A stretch of DNA of 64,000 nt. Source: Streptomyces aidingensis (GTDB lineage Bacteria > Actinomycetota > Actinomycetes > Streptomycetales > Streptomycetaceae). Below, in pieces: positions 6,857 to 15,683 of the stretch. Positions within the stretch are counted from its first letter, which is position 1. Each line of letters starts with the position of its first letter. The DNA lies in the NCBI RefSeq assembly GCF_900112355.1, contig NZ_FOLM01000002.1, positions 262,742-326,741 on the forward strand, in the 5' to 3' direction. The position numbers and the translations under genes were made by a program. A model generated the notes under the pieces. That model made no database searches. It was not told where the DNA came from and was given only the letters and a program-made list of their open reading frames with translations.

Positions 6857-9821
6857 GGTCGCGGGTCACCTCCAGGCCGTCCAACGGGCTGTAACGGAGC
6901 AGAAAGCCTGCCAGACGGGTCCGACAGTCCTCGTCGAGCGTGAGAATCAGCTGGTCGGAGAGCCACGGGCTGTCCTTGCCCTGCCAGGCGGGCAGATACG
7001 TCCGCTCCAGTTCCTCGATGGCCCGGTCCATGGTCTCGGGGTAGGAGAACTGCAGCGGAAGCCGCAGACCGCAGCTCGCCGCCGTGCGGGCCGCGAAGGG
7101 AGTCGGTGTCTGATCCCGCGGCAGGTCCAGCCCCGCGCGCCGCCTGCCCTTCCGGTCCGGGGGCAGCCACGGCAGGGTGACGAGACTCCCGTCGTCGCGC
7201 CTCTGCACGACGACGACCTCCAGACTTTCCCGGCCGTCCCGGACCTGGGCCCGGCCCGTCCGGCTGTCGTCGGCGTCGCCCACGCCCGCCGCCACCCAGC
7301 CGAACAGCGGCCTTCCCGGCCGGCCCACATCGCCGAGGCGGAACACGGCGGCACGCTCGGCCTGGTCCGCACCATGCTTCTCGAAGCGCACCCGGGCGTC
7401 CCGCAGCGCACCGGCCCACGACGCAGGCCCGGCAGGCCCGGCACCGTAAGCCCCCTGCACAAGCCCGCCGATGTCGGACGGCAGCCGCACCGGACGCTCC
7501 GCTCCCCCCTCCAGGTGAGGCAGCAGCACCGCGGCCGACCGCAGCAGCAGGTACTTCCCGTACACGGCAACCGATCCCCGCACCGGCTCGGGCACATCGT
7601 CCGACGCGCGGCCGGCCCAGTCCGCGCCGGTGAGCAGGCAGCGGGCCGTCCGAAGCCGCGCGGGCCGCTCGCTCCGGCCCGCTGCGCCGCGCTGGTGACG
7701 GTGCAGGCGGCCCATCCGCTGCAGCAGCAGGTCCACCGGGCACAGATCGCTCACCAGCAGGTCGAAGTCCACATCCAGGGACTGCTCCGCCACCTGGCTG
7801 GCCACCACGACATGCCGCCCCCGCGGCCTCCGGGTGGCCTTCTCCGGTGGGCCGAAGCGCTCCAGGAGATCGCTGTCCTTCGCCGCCCGGTCGATGTCGA
7901 CGAAACACGAGTGGGCGACGGTGACGTCCTCGTCGCCGAACCTGTCGCGCAGCGCGCGGGCGGTCTCCAGCACCCGCCCGACCGTGTTGCGTACCACCAG
8001 GACACATCCGCCCCCGGCGAGTTCACTTTCCAGCCGGTCACCGAGCACGGCCGGATCGTCGTCGAGCCGCTCCACGACAATGTCCGTCGTCCGGCCCGAC
8101 GCCTGCGGTGTGTACTCCCGCGCGGCGCCTCCGGGAACAACCGTGCTGATGAGCGGATACGCACTCGGCCGGGCATCGTTGCGGACGCGGACGTGGTCGG
8201 CGACCGGTGCGACGGCCCCGTCTCCGTCTCCGCCTCCCTCCGCATAGGCGCGGAGAAGCTCCTGCCGACGCGCGGCGGGCAGAGTCGCCGACAGCACGAC
8301 CACCGGTACCCGGTAGGCCCCCAGCCAGGACAGCACCCGGTCCAGATACACGCTCATGTAGGTGTCGTAGGCATGCGCCTCGTCGATGACGACAACCTTC
8401 CCGGCGAGGGCGAGATGACGGAGCGCCAGGTGCCTGCTCTTGAGGCCCATGAACAGCAACTGGTCGATGGTGCCCGCCACGAACGACGCCAGCATGGCCT
8501 TCTTGCGGCCACGCAGCCAGGCATGTGCCACGAGTTCGCCACCCGCACGACGCCGTTCGTCCCGCGGTGACCGGGACGGGTCCACCGGCGCGTCCACGTC
8601 GACAGCAGCGACCCGCCCCCCACGCGCCATGAGCCCGGCGAAGTCCTCGTTGAGCGCTGCCTTGGAATGCGCCAGATGGACCGAGCGTCGCACGCCGGCC
8701 ACCCCTGGCAGCCGCCCCAGCCAGTCGAGCAGACGGGGAAACATGGCGTTGCCGGTGGCCATGGTGGGCAGCGCGAAGAACACCCCGCCCGCGCCGGAAC
8801 GGGCGGCGAAGATCTCGGCCACGGCAAGTGCCGCCTCGGTCTTGCCCTCCCCCATCGGCGCCTCGATGATCATCAGGCCCGGGGCTTCCATCTCCCGCGC
8901 CAGCCGTACGGCGTGCTCCTGCACCGGACGCACCTCGGCCCCGCCCGGCAACCGGAACCGGGAGACGAACACCTCCTGCGCGCTTCCCGGCGGCTCCTCG
9001 GCCTGCCAGGGCCCCGGCAGTTCCAGCGCCCGCCAGGCCGCGGCAAGACGCTCCTCGCCGCTGCGGGACGCCCCGTCCGGGAAATACGGGAAAAGGTCCG
9101 GGCTGCTGGCGATCCAGTCCGAGACGATGACGAGAGCGGTGAGCAGCACCTGCACCGGCTGCGGCAGCCTCACCGTCCGCCACGCCGCAAGCCTTTCCCC
9201 GACACCGAACCGAGCGGCGCACGCGTCGAGCAACTCGCCCTGCACCTGCCGCCAGACGCGGCTGCTCGGACCGGGAGTGCGCAGCAACTCGTCGTGTTCG
9301 TAGACAGCCTTGATCTGCCCGTGCTCGGGCGGCACCCCGTGGTGCCCGCCGACAGCAACCGTGAACTGCCCGGTCCGCGCGGGCGTCCACCCGTGCCGCT
9401 CCTCCAGCCACTCCCCCAGAAGCACCTGCCCGGCCAAGCCGTGCGGCGCGATACGGCGCTCCGCGCCCATCGCCCGGGACGAACGCATCTCCAGACCCTG
9501 CGCCCGCATCACGTCGGCGAGTTGGTCCACCTGGCAGGCGAACGCCGGAGTCGCCTTCCCGATGTCATGCACGCCGGCGAGCCAGATGACCAACGGGCGC
9601 GCGTCCGACTCTCCCCATGGGAGAACCTCGGCTACCGTCCTCCGCAGTCCTGCCGGTAGCCACTCGTCCCACAGCAAGCCGGCCACTGCGGCGCTGTCCT
9701 CCATGTGCCGCCACAACGGCAGCCAGCCCCCGCCGTCCCGGTCATGCTTGGCCCACACCGACCGAGCCGGCGCCCCCAACCGCCCCAGCAGACCACTACG
9801 TATACCTCCCCCACGGCTCAT
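6849..9821 (-). CDS. cas3: CRISPR-associated helicase/nuclease Cas3
   Basis: A 990-residue Cas3 that degrades DNA marked by Cascade. The N-terminal HD nuclease domain shows GVHDIGKATPAFACQ and GGHHGVPPEHG; the SF2 helicase follows with Walker A APMGEGKTEAAL, the DEAHAYDTY box, the SATLP motif and the late motif QRMGRLHRHQRG. All core motifs are intact. The ATG at 9821 was chosen because the open frame upstream runs through the leader and array 2 and encodes only repeat-derived peptide. It is the first gene of the coupled eight-gene cas operon. Confidence 0.96.
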   Translation of the reverse strand: MSRGGGIRSGLLGRLGAPARSVWAKHDRDGGGWLPLWRHMEDSAAVAGLLWDEWLPAGLRRTVAEVLPWGESDARPLVIWLAGVHDIGKATPAFACQVDQLADVMRAQGLEMRSSRAMGAERRIAPHGLAGQVLLGEWLEERHGWTPARTGQFTVAVGGHHGVPPEHGQIKAVYEHDELLRTPGPSSRVWRQVQGELLDACAARFGVGERLAAWRTVRLPQPVQVLLTALVIVSDWIASSPDLFPYFPDGASRSGEERLAAAWRALELPGPWQAEEPPGSAQEVFVSRFRLPGGAEVRPVQEHAVRLAREMEAPGLMIIEAPMGEGKTEAALAVAEIFAARSGAGGVFFALPTMATGNAMFPRLLDWLGRLPGVAGVRRSVHLAHSKAALNEDFAGLMARGGRVAAVDVDAPVDPSRSPRDERRRAGGELVAHAWLRGRKKAMLASFVAGTIDQLLFMGLKSRHLALRHLALAGKVVVIDEAHAYDTYMSVYLDRVLSWLGAYRVPVVVLSATLPAARRQELLRAYAEGGGDGDGAVAPVADHVRVRNDARPSAYPLISTVVPGGAAREYTPQASGRTTDIVVERLDDDPAVLGDRLESELAGGGCVLVVRNTVGRVLETARALRDRFGDEDVTVAHSCFVDIDRAAKDSDLLERFGPPEKATRRPRGRHVVVASQVAEQSLDVDFDLLVSDLCPVDLLLQRMGRLHRHQRGAAGRSERPARLRTARCLLTGADWAGRASDDVPEPVRGSVAVYGKYLLLRSAAVLLPHLEGGAERPVRLPSDIGGLVQGAYGAGPAGPASWAGALRDARVRFEKHGADQAERAAVFRLGDVGRPGRPLFGWVAAGVGDADDSRTGRAQVRDGRESLEVVVVQRRDDGSLVTLPWLPPDRKGRRRAGLDLPRDQTPTPFAARTAASCGLRLPLQFSYPETMDRAIEELERTYLPAWQGKDSPWLSDQLILTLDEDCRTRLAGFLLRYSPLDGLEVTRDRD

Positions 9822-10063
9822 GCACAGACAGATACAGGACGAAAAACGCCCTGCGTGCTGATTCCCGAGAAAAACAAGGAAACCGGCCCCCCTTCGCACA
9901 GAGGCAGCCCTGCCTCCCCTCCGACCGCGTATACTGTCCGGCCCCCTGACGCACGGCACAGGCGCCACCACGCGACAGAAACTACCGTATGAACCAATTG
10001 CCGAATTCCGCGAAAGTCCCCAAAACCACGCTCCCCAGCGGGTAAACCCCCAGCTCACCCAGC
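9822..10063. promoter_or_regulatory. cas3 promoter region and leader of CRISPR array 2
   Basis: This 242-bp non-coding stretch separates the divergent cas operon and array 2. It is clearly AT-richer than its surroundings in the 10,000-10,060 part. A TATACT hexamer at 9930-9935 is the best -10-like element, but its -35 and direction are unclear. TCCGCGAAAGTC at 10007-10018 ends 45 nt before the first repeat, as in the leader of array 1. Control of both transcripts from this gap is an inference. Confidence 0.7.
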
Positions 10064-10429
10064 CTGCTCCCCGCGCCCGCGGGGATGGTCCCACGAGCTG
10101 AAGCGCCTCGCCACGGTGCCGCTGCTGCTCCCCGCGCCCGCGGGGATGGTCCCCGCTCGGCCGCGACCAGCTCGGCCGGCATGAGCTGCTCCCCGCGCCC
10201 GCGGGGATGGTCCCGTCATCGGAGGCTCCTTCTCCGGTGGCGGCCGCTGCTCCCCGCGCCCGCGGGGATGGTCCCACGAGCTGAAGCGCCTCGCCACGGT
10301 GCCGCTGCTGCTCCCCGCGCCCGCGGGGATGGTCCCCGCTCGGCCGCGACCAGCTCGGCCGGCATGAGCTGCTCCCCGCGCCCGCGGGGATGGTCCCGTC
10401 ATCGGAGGCTCCTTCTCCGGTGGCGGCCG
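10064..10429 (+). repeat. Perfect 183-bp tandem duplication of three repeat-spacer units
   Basis: Bases 10064-10246 and 10247-10429 are identical. Each copy contains three repeats and three spacers, beginning ACGAGCTGAAG, CGCTCGGCCGC and GTCATCGGAGG. The duplicated block is the leader-proximal, and so most recently acquired, part of the array. The likely origin is unequal recombination between repeats; an assembly error cannot be excluded from sequence alone. Confidence 0.95.
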
Positions 10430-10824
10430 CTGCTCCCCGCGCCCGCGGGGATGGTCCCACTCGGCTGTCGCTGGGGCTCACCAGCGTGCACTGCTCCCCG
10501 CGCCCGCGGGGATGGTCCAGTCTGCTGGCTGTATCCGGCGGTTCGGAGAATCTGCTCCCCGCGCCCGCGGGGATGGTCCCTCCATCTGTTCCATGGACAG
10601 GGTCGGCATGGCCTGCTCCCCGCGCCCGCGGGGATGGTCCCCTGGGGTCCACCGGCTTCCTCCGCGTGACCTCCTGCTCCCCGCGCCCGCGGGGATGGTC
10701 CCGCGCTCCCCGAGGCCGGCGAGACCTCGGCCGGCTGCTCCCCGCGCCCGCGGGGATGGTCCGCCGCCGGTGAACGCCGCGTTACGCCGCCCGCACTGCT
10801 CCCCGCGCCCGCGGGCCTGGGCGC
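10064..10824 (+). CRISPR. Type I-E CRISPR array 2, 13 repeats
   Basis: Thirteen 29-nt repeats start every 61 bp from 10064 to 10796, enclosing twelve 32-nt spacers. The consensus starts CTGCTCCCCGCG and ends GCGGGGATGGTCCC. Single-base variants occur at the last position of the repeats starting at 10491 and 10735. The terminal repeat at 10796 is degenerate after its first 20 bases, marking the trailer end. The leader is on the left, so transcription runs rightwards, away from the cas genes. Spacers 1-3 are identical to spacers 4-6, so only nine are distinct. Confidence 0.98.
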
Positions 10825-11403
10825 TCGTCGCCCAGTTGGCCGCGGCCTGGACAAAGTCCGGCACCTTCCAGTCCGCCGGTGACTACCTCGAAGGGCTGGC
10901 CGTCACCGACCGCGCCCTCAGCGCCTGGGTCGGCCGGCGGCGGTGACAGCATCGAAGGCATCGTCGCGGCCGGCTCCCTGCACCTGCGCGGCGTCACCCT
11001 GGCTGCCCGCGCCCGGGACGCGGCCACCACCGAGCACCATCTTCAGCATGCGAAGCGGCTGGCCGGGCAGCTCCCGCCGGACGAGGGCGACCAGTACCGG
11101 CACAGCCTCACCTTCGGCCCCGGCAACGTCGCGCTGCACGAGATGGCCGCGCAGATCGAGCTGGAGAAGCCCCGGCGCGCGGTGGGCATGGCCGAGGTTC
11201 TGTCCGGGGAGCTGCCGACGGGCCTTGGCCCGACGCGCATCGGGCACCTGCATATCGACGCCGCCCGCGCGTACCTGGCCACCGGGGACCGGGACGAGGC
11301 GTTGCGGTCGCTGCTCCGGGCCCGGGTGCTGATGTCGCTGCGTCGGCGGTCGAAGCCGGAGCCGGCATGGTTGGCGAAGTGGGCCGGGCTGCATGAAGGG
11401 TGA
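10814..11403 (+). pseudogene. Remnant of an HTH/TPR-type regulator next to the CRISPR trailer
   Basis: Two adjacent frames read as the C-terminal tetratricopeptide-like half of a Streptomyces XRE-family regulator. Up to 10946 the frame gives WALVAQLAAAW and LAVTDRALSAWVG; it then shifts frame and continues as GSLHLRGVTLAARARDAAT, LTFGPGNVALHEMAAQIELE and RIGHLHIDAARAYLATGD. The DNA-binding N-terminus is missing and the 5' edge runs into the degenerate last CRISPR repeat. Both the truncation and the frameshift near 10943 argue that it is non-functional. The family call rests on the LTFGPGN and HIDAARA segments. Confidence 0.7.
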
Positions 11404-11635
11404 GGGAGAGGCGGCCGTGCCGCACGCTGCCAACGGTGTGGCCGGCGACCGGCCCGGCCCTCTTACTTTCGCTCTTGCGTGTGAGACCACCGCTCCCGAA
11501 GGACGCCACACGCCCGGCGACAGCTTCGCGGCCTGGCTGCTGTTCCCCTCCCGAGCCGGCCGACCCCACACGCCAACAACCCCCTCCAGGCTCAGCACGA
11601 CGGCTGTGCCGGCGATCCTGGGTGGGGTCGGGGCT

Positions 11636-11672
11636 GGAGATGCCCGGGTTCCCGGGTTGCCCGGGCATCTCC
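11636..11672 (-). terminator. Hairpin terminator after the CU044_5270-family gene
   Basis: A perfect 13-bp inverted repeat (GGAGATGCCCGGG at 11636-11648, its complement at 11660-11672) has an 11-nt loop. It lies 12 bp beyond the stop of the minus-strand gene ending at 11684. There is no clear U-tract, as is common in high-GC actinomycetes. Confidence 0.7.
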
Positions 11673-11683
11673 GAACGTGCTTG

Positions 11684-12730
11684 TCAGCCGGCGAGGTGAG
11701 GCGTCTGCCCGGGCTCGTCGGTGACGCCGCGGCTCAGCACGGCGGAGGTGGCGGTGATCTGTCCGGCCTTGGCCCAGGAGGTGTCCTCGACCATGACGCT
11801 GCGTTCGCCGAGGAACTCCAGGCTGTCCTCGTCGAAGATCCACTCGGTGCGCTGGCCGTCATGGGTGCGGGCGACGGCGATGCCCTGGCGGCCGGCCGCG
11901 TCCACCGCGTCCTCCACGACGGTGACCCCGGGAATCTTGGCTGCGGCCTGGTACAGGGCGGCGCTGACCTGCGGCGGGGCGAGCTGTTCGCGCAGCAGGT
12001 CGCCGATCGTCACAAACGCCTGCTGGTCCGGGCCGGCCCCGGCGCCCTCGGTCTCGTCGTAGATCTTCTGCAGCAGCGCATCGGGATCGGTGGTCAGGGA
12101 CTCCAGGTAGCGGTACGTCGGGCTGTTCAGCGAGGGGCCCGCGTCAGCCGGGAGGTCCGACTCATCGGTGAGTTCCATCTCCTCACCGTTCTCACGCAGC
12201 AGGCCCGGGCGGCTCCCGTCGACCGACAGCCAGATCTCCCGCGGGTGGGGGTCGGCCAGGCGCCAGACCGGGTCTTCGTTGCTGCTGCTGGAGAAGGCGA
12301 CCGTGCTGGCGATGTAGATGTACTGATCGTCGCGGACGGCGGGCGCTTCCTTGGCCGCGGCGGCGGTGGCGATGCGGTCCAGCAGCACCGCGGCGGATGT
12401 GGCCCCGGCCGGCGTCGCGGAGGAGCCGGAGCCCCCGGGCTCGCTGGAGGAGGGGCCCTGGTCGAGCAGCCCACCGGTGGCCAGGGCAACGGCCAGGGCA
12501 CCGGCGGCCAGGGGGACGGCGGCAATCGCCCACCGGCGACGGGAGCGGGAGCGGGACGTGTCCGTGTCCGTGTCGGTGTCGGCAGTCGTGTGGTGCTGGA
12601 TTTCGTGCATCAGGTGATCCTTCAGCCGCTGGTGACGGCGTCCGGGAAGGTCCCGCTCGGCGGGCACCGGCAACAGCCGGGCAAACTCCTCGCGCTCGGC
12701 CGGGGTGGGCCGGGACGGCTTGGGGCTCAT
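11684..12730 (-). CDS. CU044_5270-family membrane protein, partner of the ECF sigma factor
   Basis: A 348-residue protein with an N-terminal cytoplasmic segment (about 1-62, including a TDTDTDTDTS run and the basic stretch RSRSRRR), one transmembrane helix (about 66-88, WAIAAVPLAAGALAVALATG), and an extracytoplasmic domain of about 250 residues ending in VVEDAVDAAGRQGIAVARTH and EWIFDEDSLEFLGER. This layout and its place directly after an ECF sigma gene (ATGA overlap at 12727-12730) match the CU044_5270 family, which may act as an anti-sigma or signal-sensing partner. That role is inferred from context. It is followed by a strong hairpin. Confidence 0.75.
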   Translation of the reverse strand: MSPKPSRPTPAEREEFARLLPVPAERDLPGRRHQRLKDHLMHEIQHHTTADTDTDTDTSRSRSRRRWAIAAVPLAAGALAVALATGGLLDQGPSSSEPGGSGSSATPAGATSAAVLLDRIATAAAAKEAPAVRDDQYIYIASTVAFSSSSNEDPVWRLADPHPREIWLSVDGSRPGLLRENGEEMELTDESDLPADAGPSLNSPTYRYLESLTTDPDALLQKIYDETEGAGAGPDQQAFVTIGDLLREQLAPPQVSAALYQAAAKIPGVTVVEDAVDAAGRQGIAVARTHDGQRTEWIFDEDSLEFLGERSVMVEDTSWAKAGQITATSAVLSRGVTDEPGQTPHLAG

Positions 12731-13359
12731 CGGGTTTCCTCCTGGGTGCGCCGGACCGCAGGGATGCGGTCACCTTCTGCCTGTCCGCGGCCCGGGTGCG
12801 AGTTCCCGTTCTCTGCCGGGAGCCCGGTACCGGCGTATTTGTGAAGCTTCTTGCGGGCGCGTGAGAGGCGAGAGCGGACAGTGCCGACGGGGATGCCCAG
12901 CGCCTGCGCCGCGGTGGCGTAGTCGAGGCCGGACCAGACGCACAGCGCGACCACTTCCCGCTCCGGGCGGCGAAGCAACGACAGCGCGGCCCGCAACGCC
13001 GCGACCTGGGCGGCGTCGTCGATCCGGCTCACCAGGCCCTCGGCAAAGTCCGGCAGTGCCTCCGCGCGCGGCAGCCGGCTCACGGCCGCCTCGTGGCGCC
13101 GGGCGGCCCGGCGGGTGTTTCTGGCGGTGTTGGTGGCGATGCCCAGCAGCCACGGCCGCAGCGAACCGCCGTCCGGATCCACGGTCTCCCGCAGCCGCCA
13201 GGCCTCCAGAAAGGTCAGGGACAGCACGTCCTCGGCCGTCGACCAGTCCCCGGTCAGCCGGAAGGCATGGTTGTACACCGCCCGGGCGTAGTCATCGAAG
13301 AGAGATCCGAATGTATCGGGATCTCCCGCGCGTATCCGAGCACGCACACTCATCTCCAT
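12727..13359 (-). CDS. ECF-type RNA polymerase sigma factor (SigE-like)
   Basis: A 210-residue sigma-70 family protein of the ECF group. Region 2 is visible at about residues 12-80 (FGSLFDDYARAVYNHAFRLT, AEDVLSLTFLEAWR, LRPWLLGIATNTARN) and region 4 at about 125-175 (LRRPEREVVALCVW, LGIPVGTVRSRLSRARKKL). It should direct polymerase to a small stress regulon. The first ATG is at 13359; a second in-frame ATG at 13353 is equally possible because no clear ribosome binding site favours either. The downstream gene is translationally coupled. Confidence 0.93.
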   Translation of the reverse strand: MEMSVRARIRAGDPDTFGSLFDDYARAVYNHAFRLTGDWSTAEDVLSLTFLEAWRLRETVDPDGGSLRPWLLGIATNTARNTRRAARRHEAAVSRLPRAEALPDFAEGLVSRIDDAAQVAALRAALSLLRRPEREVVALCVWSGLDYATAAQALGIPVGTVRSRLSRARKKLHKYAGTGLPAENGNSHPGRGQAEGDRIPAVRRTQEETR

Positions 13360-13548
13360 ACACCGGGCTGTCCGGCCGGCACGGATCGGTTCCCGTGGCG
13401 TGACTCACGCCACATCGGCGGAGTCCGACCGCCACCGGGGGCGGCGTCCGGGCGGCACCCTGACCGCCGGGGAGCGCACGCACCGACGCCCGGTCCCCAT
13501 GGAGTCCATCCGCCCGGCGGGGGCGGGCCGGGTTGGGCCGTGCCCGGG

Positions 13549-13650
13549 CGGGAAGCCGCTCGGGCGGCCCGGGCCGCCGTCTTCACCTCCGACACCGACG
13601 ACATGGGCCGGCTTCTCGCGGGTCGCTCCGTGCGGATCGAGAAGGTCTGA
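13549..13650 (+). pseudogene. Possible C-terminal remnant of a PIN-domain protein
   Basis: The last 33 codons of this frame, before the TGA at 13648-13650, read REAARAARAAVFTSDTDDMG followed by a short RSVRIEKV end. The pattern VFTSD-x-DD-x-x-x-L...VRI-x-x-V resembles the C-terminus of VapC-like PIN domains. No N-terminal domain or start codon with a ribosome site precedes it. The rest of the 13360-13756 gap shows nothing else convincing. The assignment rests on a short motif. Confidence 0.35.
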
Positions 13651-13756
13651 GCGCAACGCCCGCCGGTCAGGCGGGCAGGGCGTGGCTGCAGGGCTTCGCG
13701 GTGGCGGCCGGAGACCGGATCTGCTCGCCGGTCATGGTCGTGCTCATGGTGTCCCG

Positions 13757-14200
13757 TTATTGTCCGATGCGTTCGGCCAGCGAGACGATGATTCCTTCGG
13801 GGCCTCGGACGTAGGCCATCCGCCACATGCCCTCGTATTCGCCGATGCCTCCGACCAGGCCGTAGCCGGCGGCTGCGGCCCGGTCGACCGCGGCGTGCAG
13901 GTCGTGCACCTCGAAGGCCACGTTGCGCAGGCCCAGCTCGTTGGCCGGTGCGGCGGGCGAGCCCGGGAGGTGGTCCGGCCGGGTGAAGCTGGAGAGCTCC
14001 AGGGTCGTGCCTCCGCCGGGCGGTCGCAGCATGACGATCTCGGTGCGCGCGTCGGTCATGCCGATCACCGTGTCGAGGAACTCGCCTTCGACGGCCATCT
14101 TCCGGTCGGCCTCCAGGCCGAGGCCGACGAAGAACGCCGTCACGGCGTCGAGGTCGGCGACGGTGATGCCGACGTGGTCGAAGCGCTTTACGAATGTCAT
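13757..14200 (-). CDS. VOC-family protein (glyoxalase/extradiol fold)
   Basis: A 147-residue single-domain vicinal-oxygen-chelate protein. It starts TFVKRFDHVGITVADLDAV and contains two beta-alpha-beta-beta-beta modules, the second beginning RNVAFEVHDLHAAVDRAAAA and ending YVRGPEGIIVSLAER. His in FDHVGI and Glu in the C-terminal GPEGIIVSLAE strand are at metal-ligand positions of the fold. The substrate cannot be told. The ATG at 14200 was chosen over an upstream in-frame ATG because a GAAGGGG ribosome site lies 6 nt before it. A remnant HxlR regulator lies divergently. Confidence 0.85.
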   Translation of the reverse strand: MTFVKRFDHVGITVADLDAVTAFFVGLGLEADRKMAVEGEFLDTVIGMTDARTEIVMLRPPGGGTTLELSSFTRPDHLPGSPAAPANELGLRNVAFEVHDLHAAVDRAAAAGYGLVGGIGEYEGMWRMAYVRGPEGIIVSLAERIGQ

Positions 14201-14237
14201 CGGATGCCCCTTCGAGCTTCGAGGTTTCTTCAAGAGC

Positions 14238-14405
14238 TACGAGTACCACCTCACCGCCAAGGGCGCCGAACTCGTCGGGACACTCATGGTGACGGCCCGG
14301 TGGGGTGACCGCCGGCTCGCCGGCGAGGCCGGGCCTCCCGTCCTGGACCGGCACCATGCCTGCGGGCACATCGACCACGACAGGTGGGTGCGCGTTCCGC
14401 GGTGA
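14238..14405 (+). pseudogene. C-terminal remnant of an HxlR-family regulator
   Basis: The frame reads YEYHLTAKGAELVGTLMVTA, then RWGDRRLAGEAGPPVL and a final HHACGH. This is the recognisable second half of an HxlR winged-helix protein (YxLTxKG ... RWGDRW ... CGH). The N-terminal helix-turn-helix is missing: the sequence to the left is the divergent VOC gene and its ribosome site. The TGA at 14403-14405 is at the normal family end. HxlR genes often face the gene they control, so the VOC gene may once have been its target. Confidence 0.65.
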
Positions 14406-14459
14406 AACCGGGGCCTGTCAGGATGGCCCGGGTGAAGGGCTGTCCGGGCCGGGGACGGG

Positions 14460-15638
14460 GTGAGGGTTGTGGTGGCGCGGAGGGTGGCCGTGGTCGGCGG
14501 GGGGATCGGCGGTCTGGCGGCGGCCGTGGCGCTGCACCGGCGCGGGTGGCGGGTCGAAGTACTGGAGCGGGCACCGGAATTCACCGAGGTCGGGGCGGGC
14601 ATCTCGCTGTGGCCGAACGCGCTGCACGCGCTGGAGGCGCTCGGTCTGGCCGGGGCGGTGCGGGAGCTGGGTGCCGTGGAGCCGGCGGGCGGGCTGCGGG
14701 ACCGGCGGGGGCGCTGGCTGTCGCGCACGGAGAGCGCCGAGCTGACGCGCCGCTTCGGCCGGCCACTGGTGGTCCTGGCTCGGGCGGATCTGCTGCGGGT
14801 GCTGGCCGGGGCGCTGCCCGCCGGCAGTCTGCGGCCCGGGAGTGAGGTCCGGGCCGTCCGGGAGGACGGCCACGGCGGGGTGGTGGTGCGGCACGGCAGC
14901 GGAGAGTCCCGGGCCGATGCGGTGGTCGGGGCGGACGGGCTGCGCAGCGTGGTCCGCCGGGCGCTGTGGCCGGGCGCGGACGGTCCCCGGTACGCCGGGT
15001 ACACCGCCTGGCGCATGGTGACCGGGCCGGTCGGGCCGGACCTGGCAGCCGAGGGCGCGGTGTACTGGGGGCGCGGGGAGACGTTCGGGCACACGGTGAT
15101 GCCGGGCGGGCGGGTGTACTGCTTCGCCACCGCCTCGCTGCCCGAGGGGACGGACTTCGGCCCGTCCGAGCATGCCGAGCTGCTGCGCCGCTTCGGCGCC
15201 TGGCCGGAGCCGGTTCCCTCGCTGCTGGCCGCCGTCCCCGCGGACGCGGTGCTCCGGCACGATCTGTACGACCTGCCGCCGCTGCCCTCCTTCGTCCGGG
15301 GCCGGGTCGCGCTGCTGGGCGACGCGGCGCATGCCATGACCCCCAATCTGGGGCAGGGCGCGTGCCAGGCGCTGGAGGACGCGGTCACCCTCGCCGACTG
15401 TCTGGACCGCACGGCGGATGTGGCCGCCGCGCTGCGCCGCTACGACCTGCTGCGCCGGCCACGGGCCCAGGCCATTGCGCGCCGCTCCGCCCGGCTCGGC
15501 GCCGTCGGGCAGCTGTCCTGGCCGCCCGCGGCGCTGCTGCGGGACACGGCCGCCCGGCTGATGCCGGCCCGGGCGGCGCTGCGGGCCATGGCACCGGTGC
15601 TGCGCCGGCCCGCGGGCGGGAGCGGGGGCCGCCGCTGA
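14460..15638 (+). CDS. FAD-dependent monooxygenase (aromatic hydroxylase type)
   Basis: A 392-residue group A flavoprotein monooxygenase. It has the FAD-binding Rossmann motif GGGIGGLAAAVALHRRGW (about residues 13-30), the DG motif VVGADGLRSVVRRALW (about 157-172) and the second flavin motif RVALLGDAAHAMTPNLGQGA (about 281-300). Length matches salicylate- and zeaxanthin-type monooxygenases. The start is GTG at 14460. It stands alone on the plus strand and converges on the antiporter gene, so context gives no substrate. Confidence 0.9.
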   Translation: MRVVVARRVAVVGGGIGGLAAAVALHRRGWRVEVLERAPEFTEVGAGISLWPNALHALEALGLAGAVRELGAVEPAGGLRDRRGRWLSRTESAELTRRFGRPLVVLARADLLRVLAGALPAGSLRPGSEVRAVREDGHGGVVVRHGSGESRADAVVGADGLRSVVRRALWPGADGPRYAGYTAWRMVTGPVGPDLAAEGAVYWGRGETFGHTVMPGGRVYCFATASLPEGTDFGPSEHAELLRRFGAWPEPVPSLLAAVPADAVLRHDLYDLPPLPSFVRGRVALLGDAAHAMTPNLGQGACQALEDAVTLADCLDRTADVAAALRRYDLLRRPRAQAIARRSARLGAVGQLSWPPAALLRDTAARLMPARAALRAMAPVLRRPAGGSGGRR

Positions 15639-15683
15639 CGCCGGACCGGTACCGGCCGGCCGGTGCGGCGCGCGGCGGCCCCG

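Noticed and set aside
6849-10652. A continuous minus-strand frame much longer than Cas3
   Set aside because: Upstream of 9821 it only translates the leader and the CRISPR repeats of array 2 (recurring PRARGA-type peptides), so Cas3 is taken to start at 9821.
10085-10950. Open frames on both strands inside CRISPR array 2
   Set aside because: They are periodic translations of the 61-bp repeat unit, not genes.
13670-13747. A 25-codon minus-strand ORF after the VOC gene
   Set aside because: It has a plausible start but no recognisable motif and no supporting context; it could be a chance frame.
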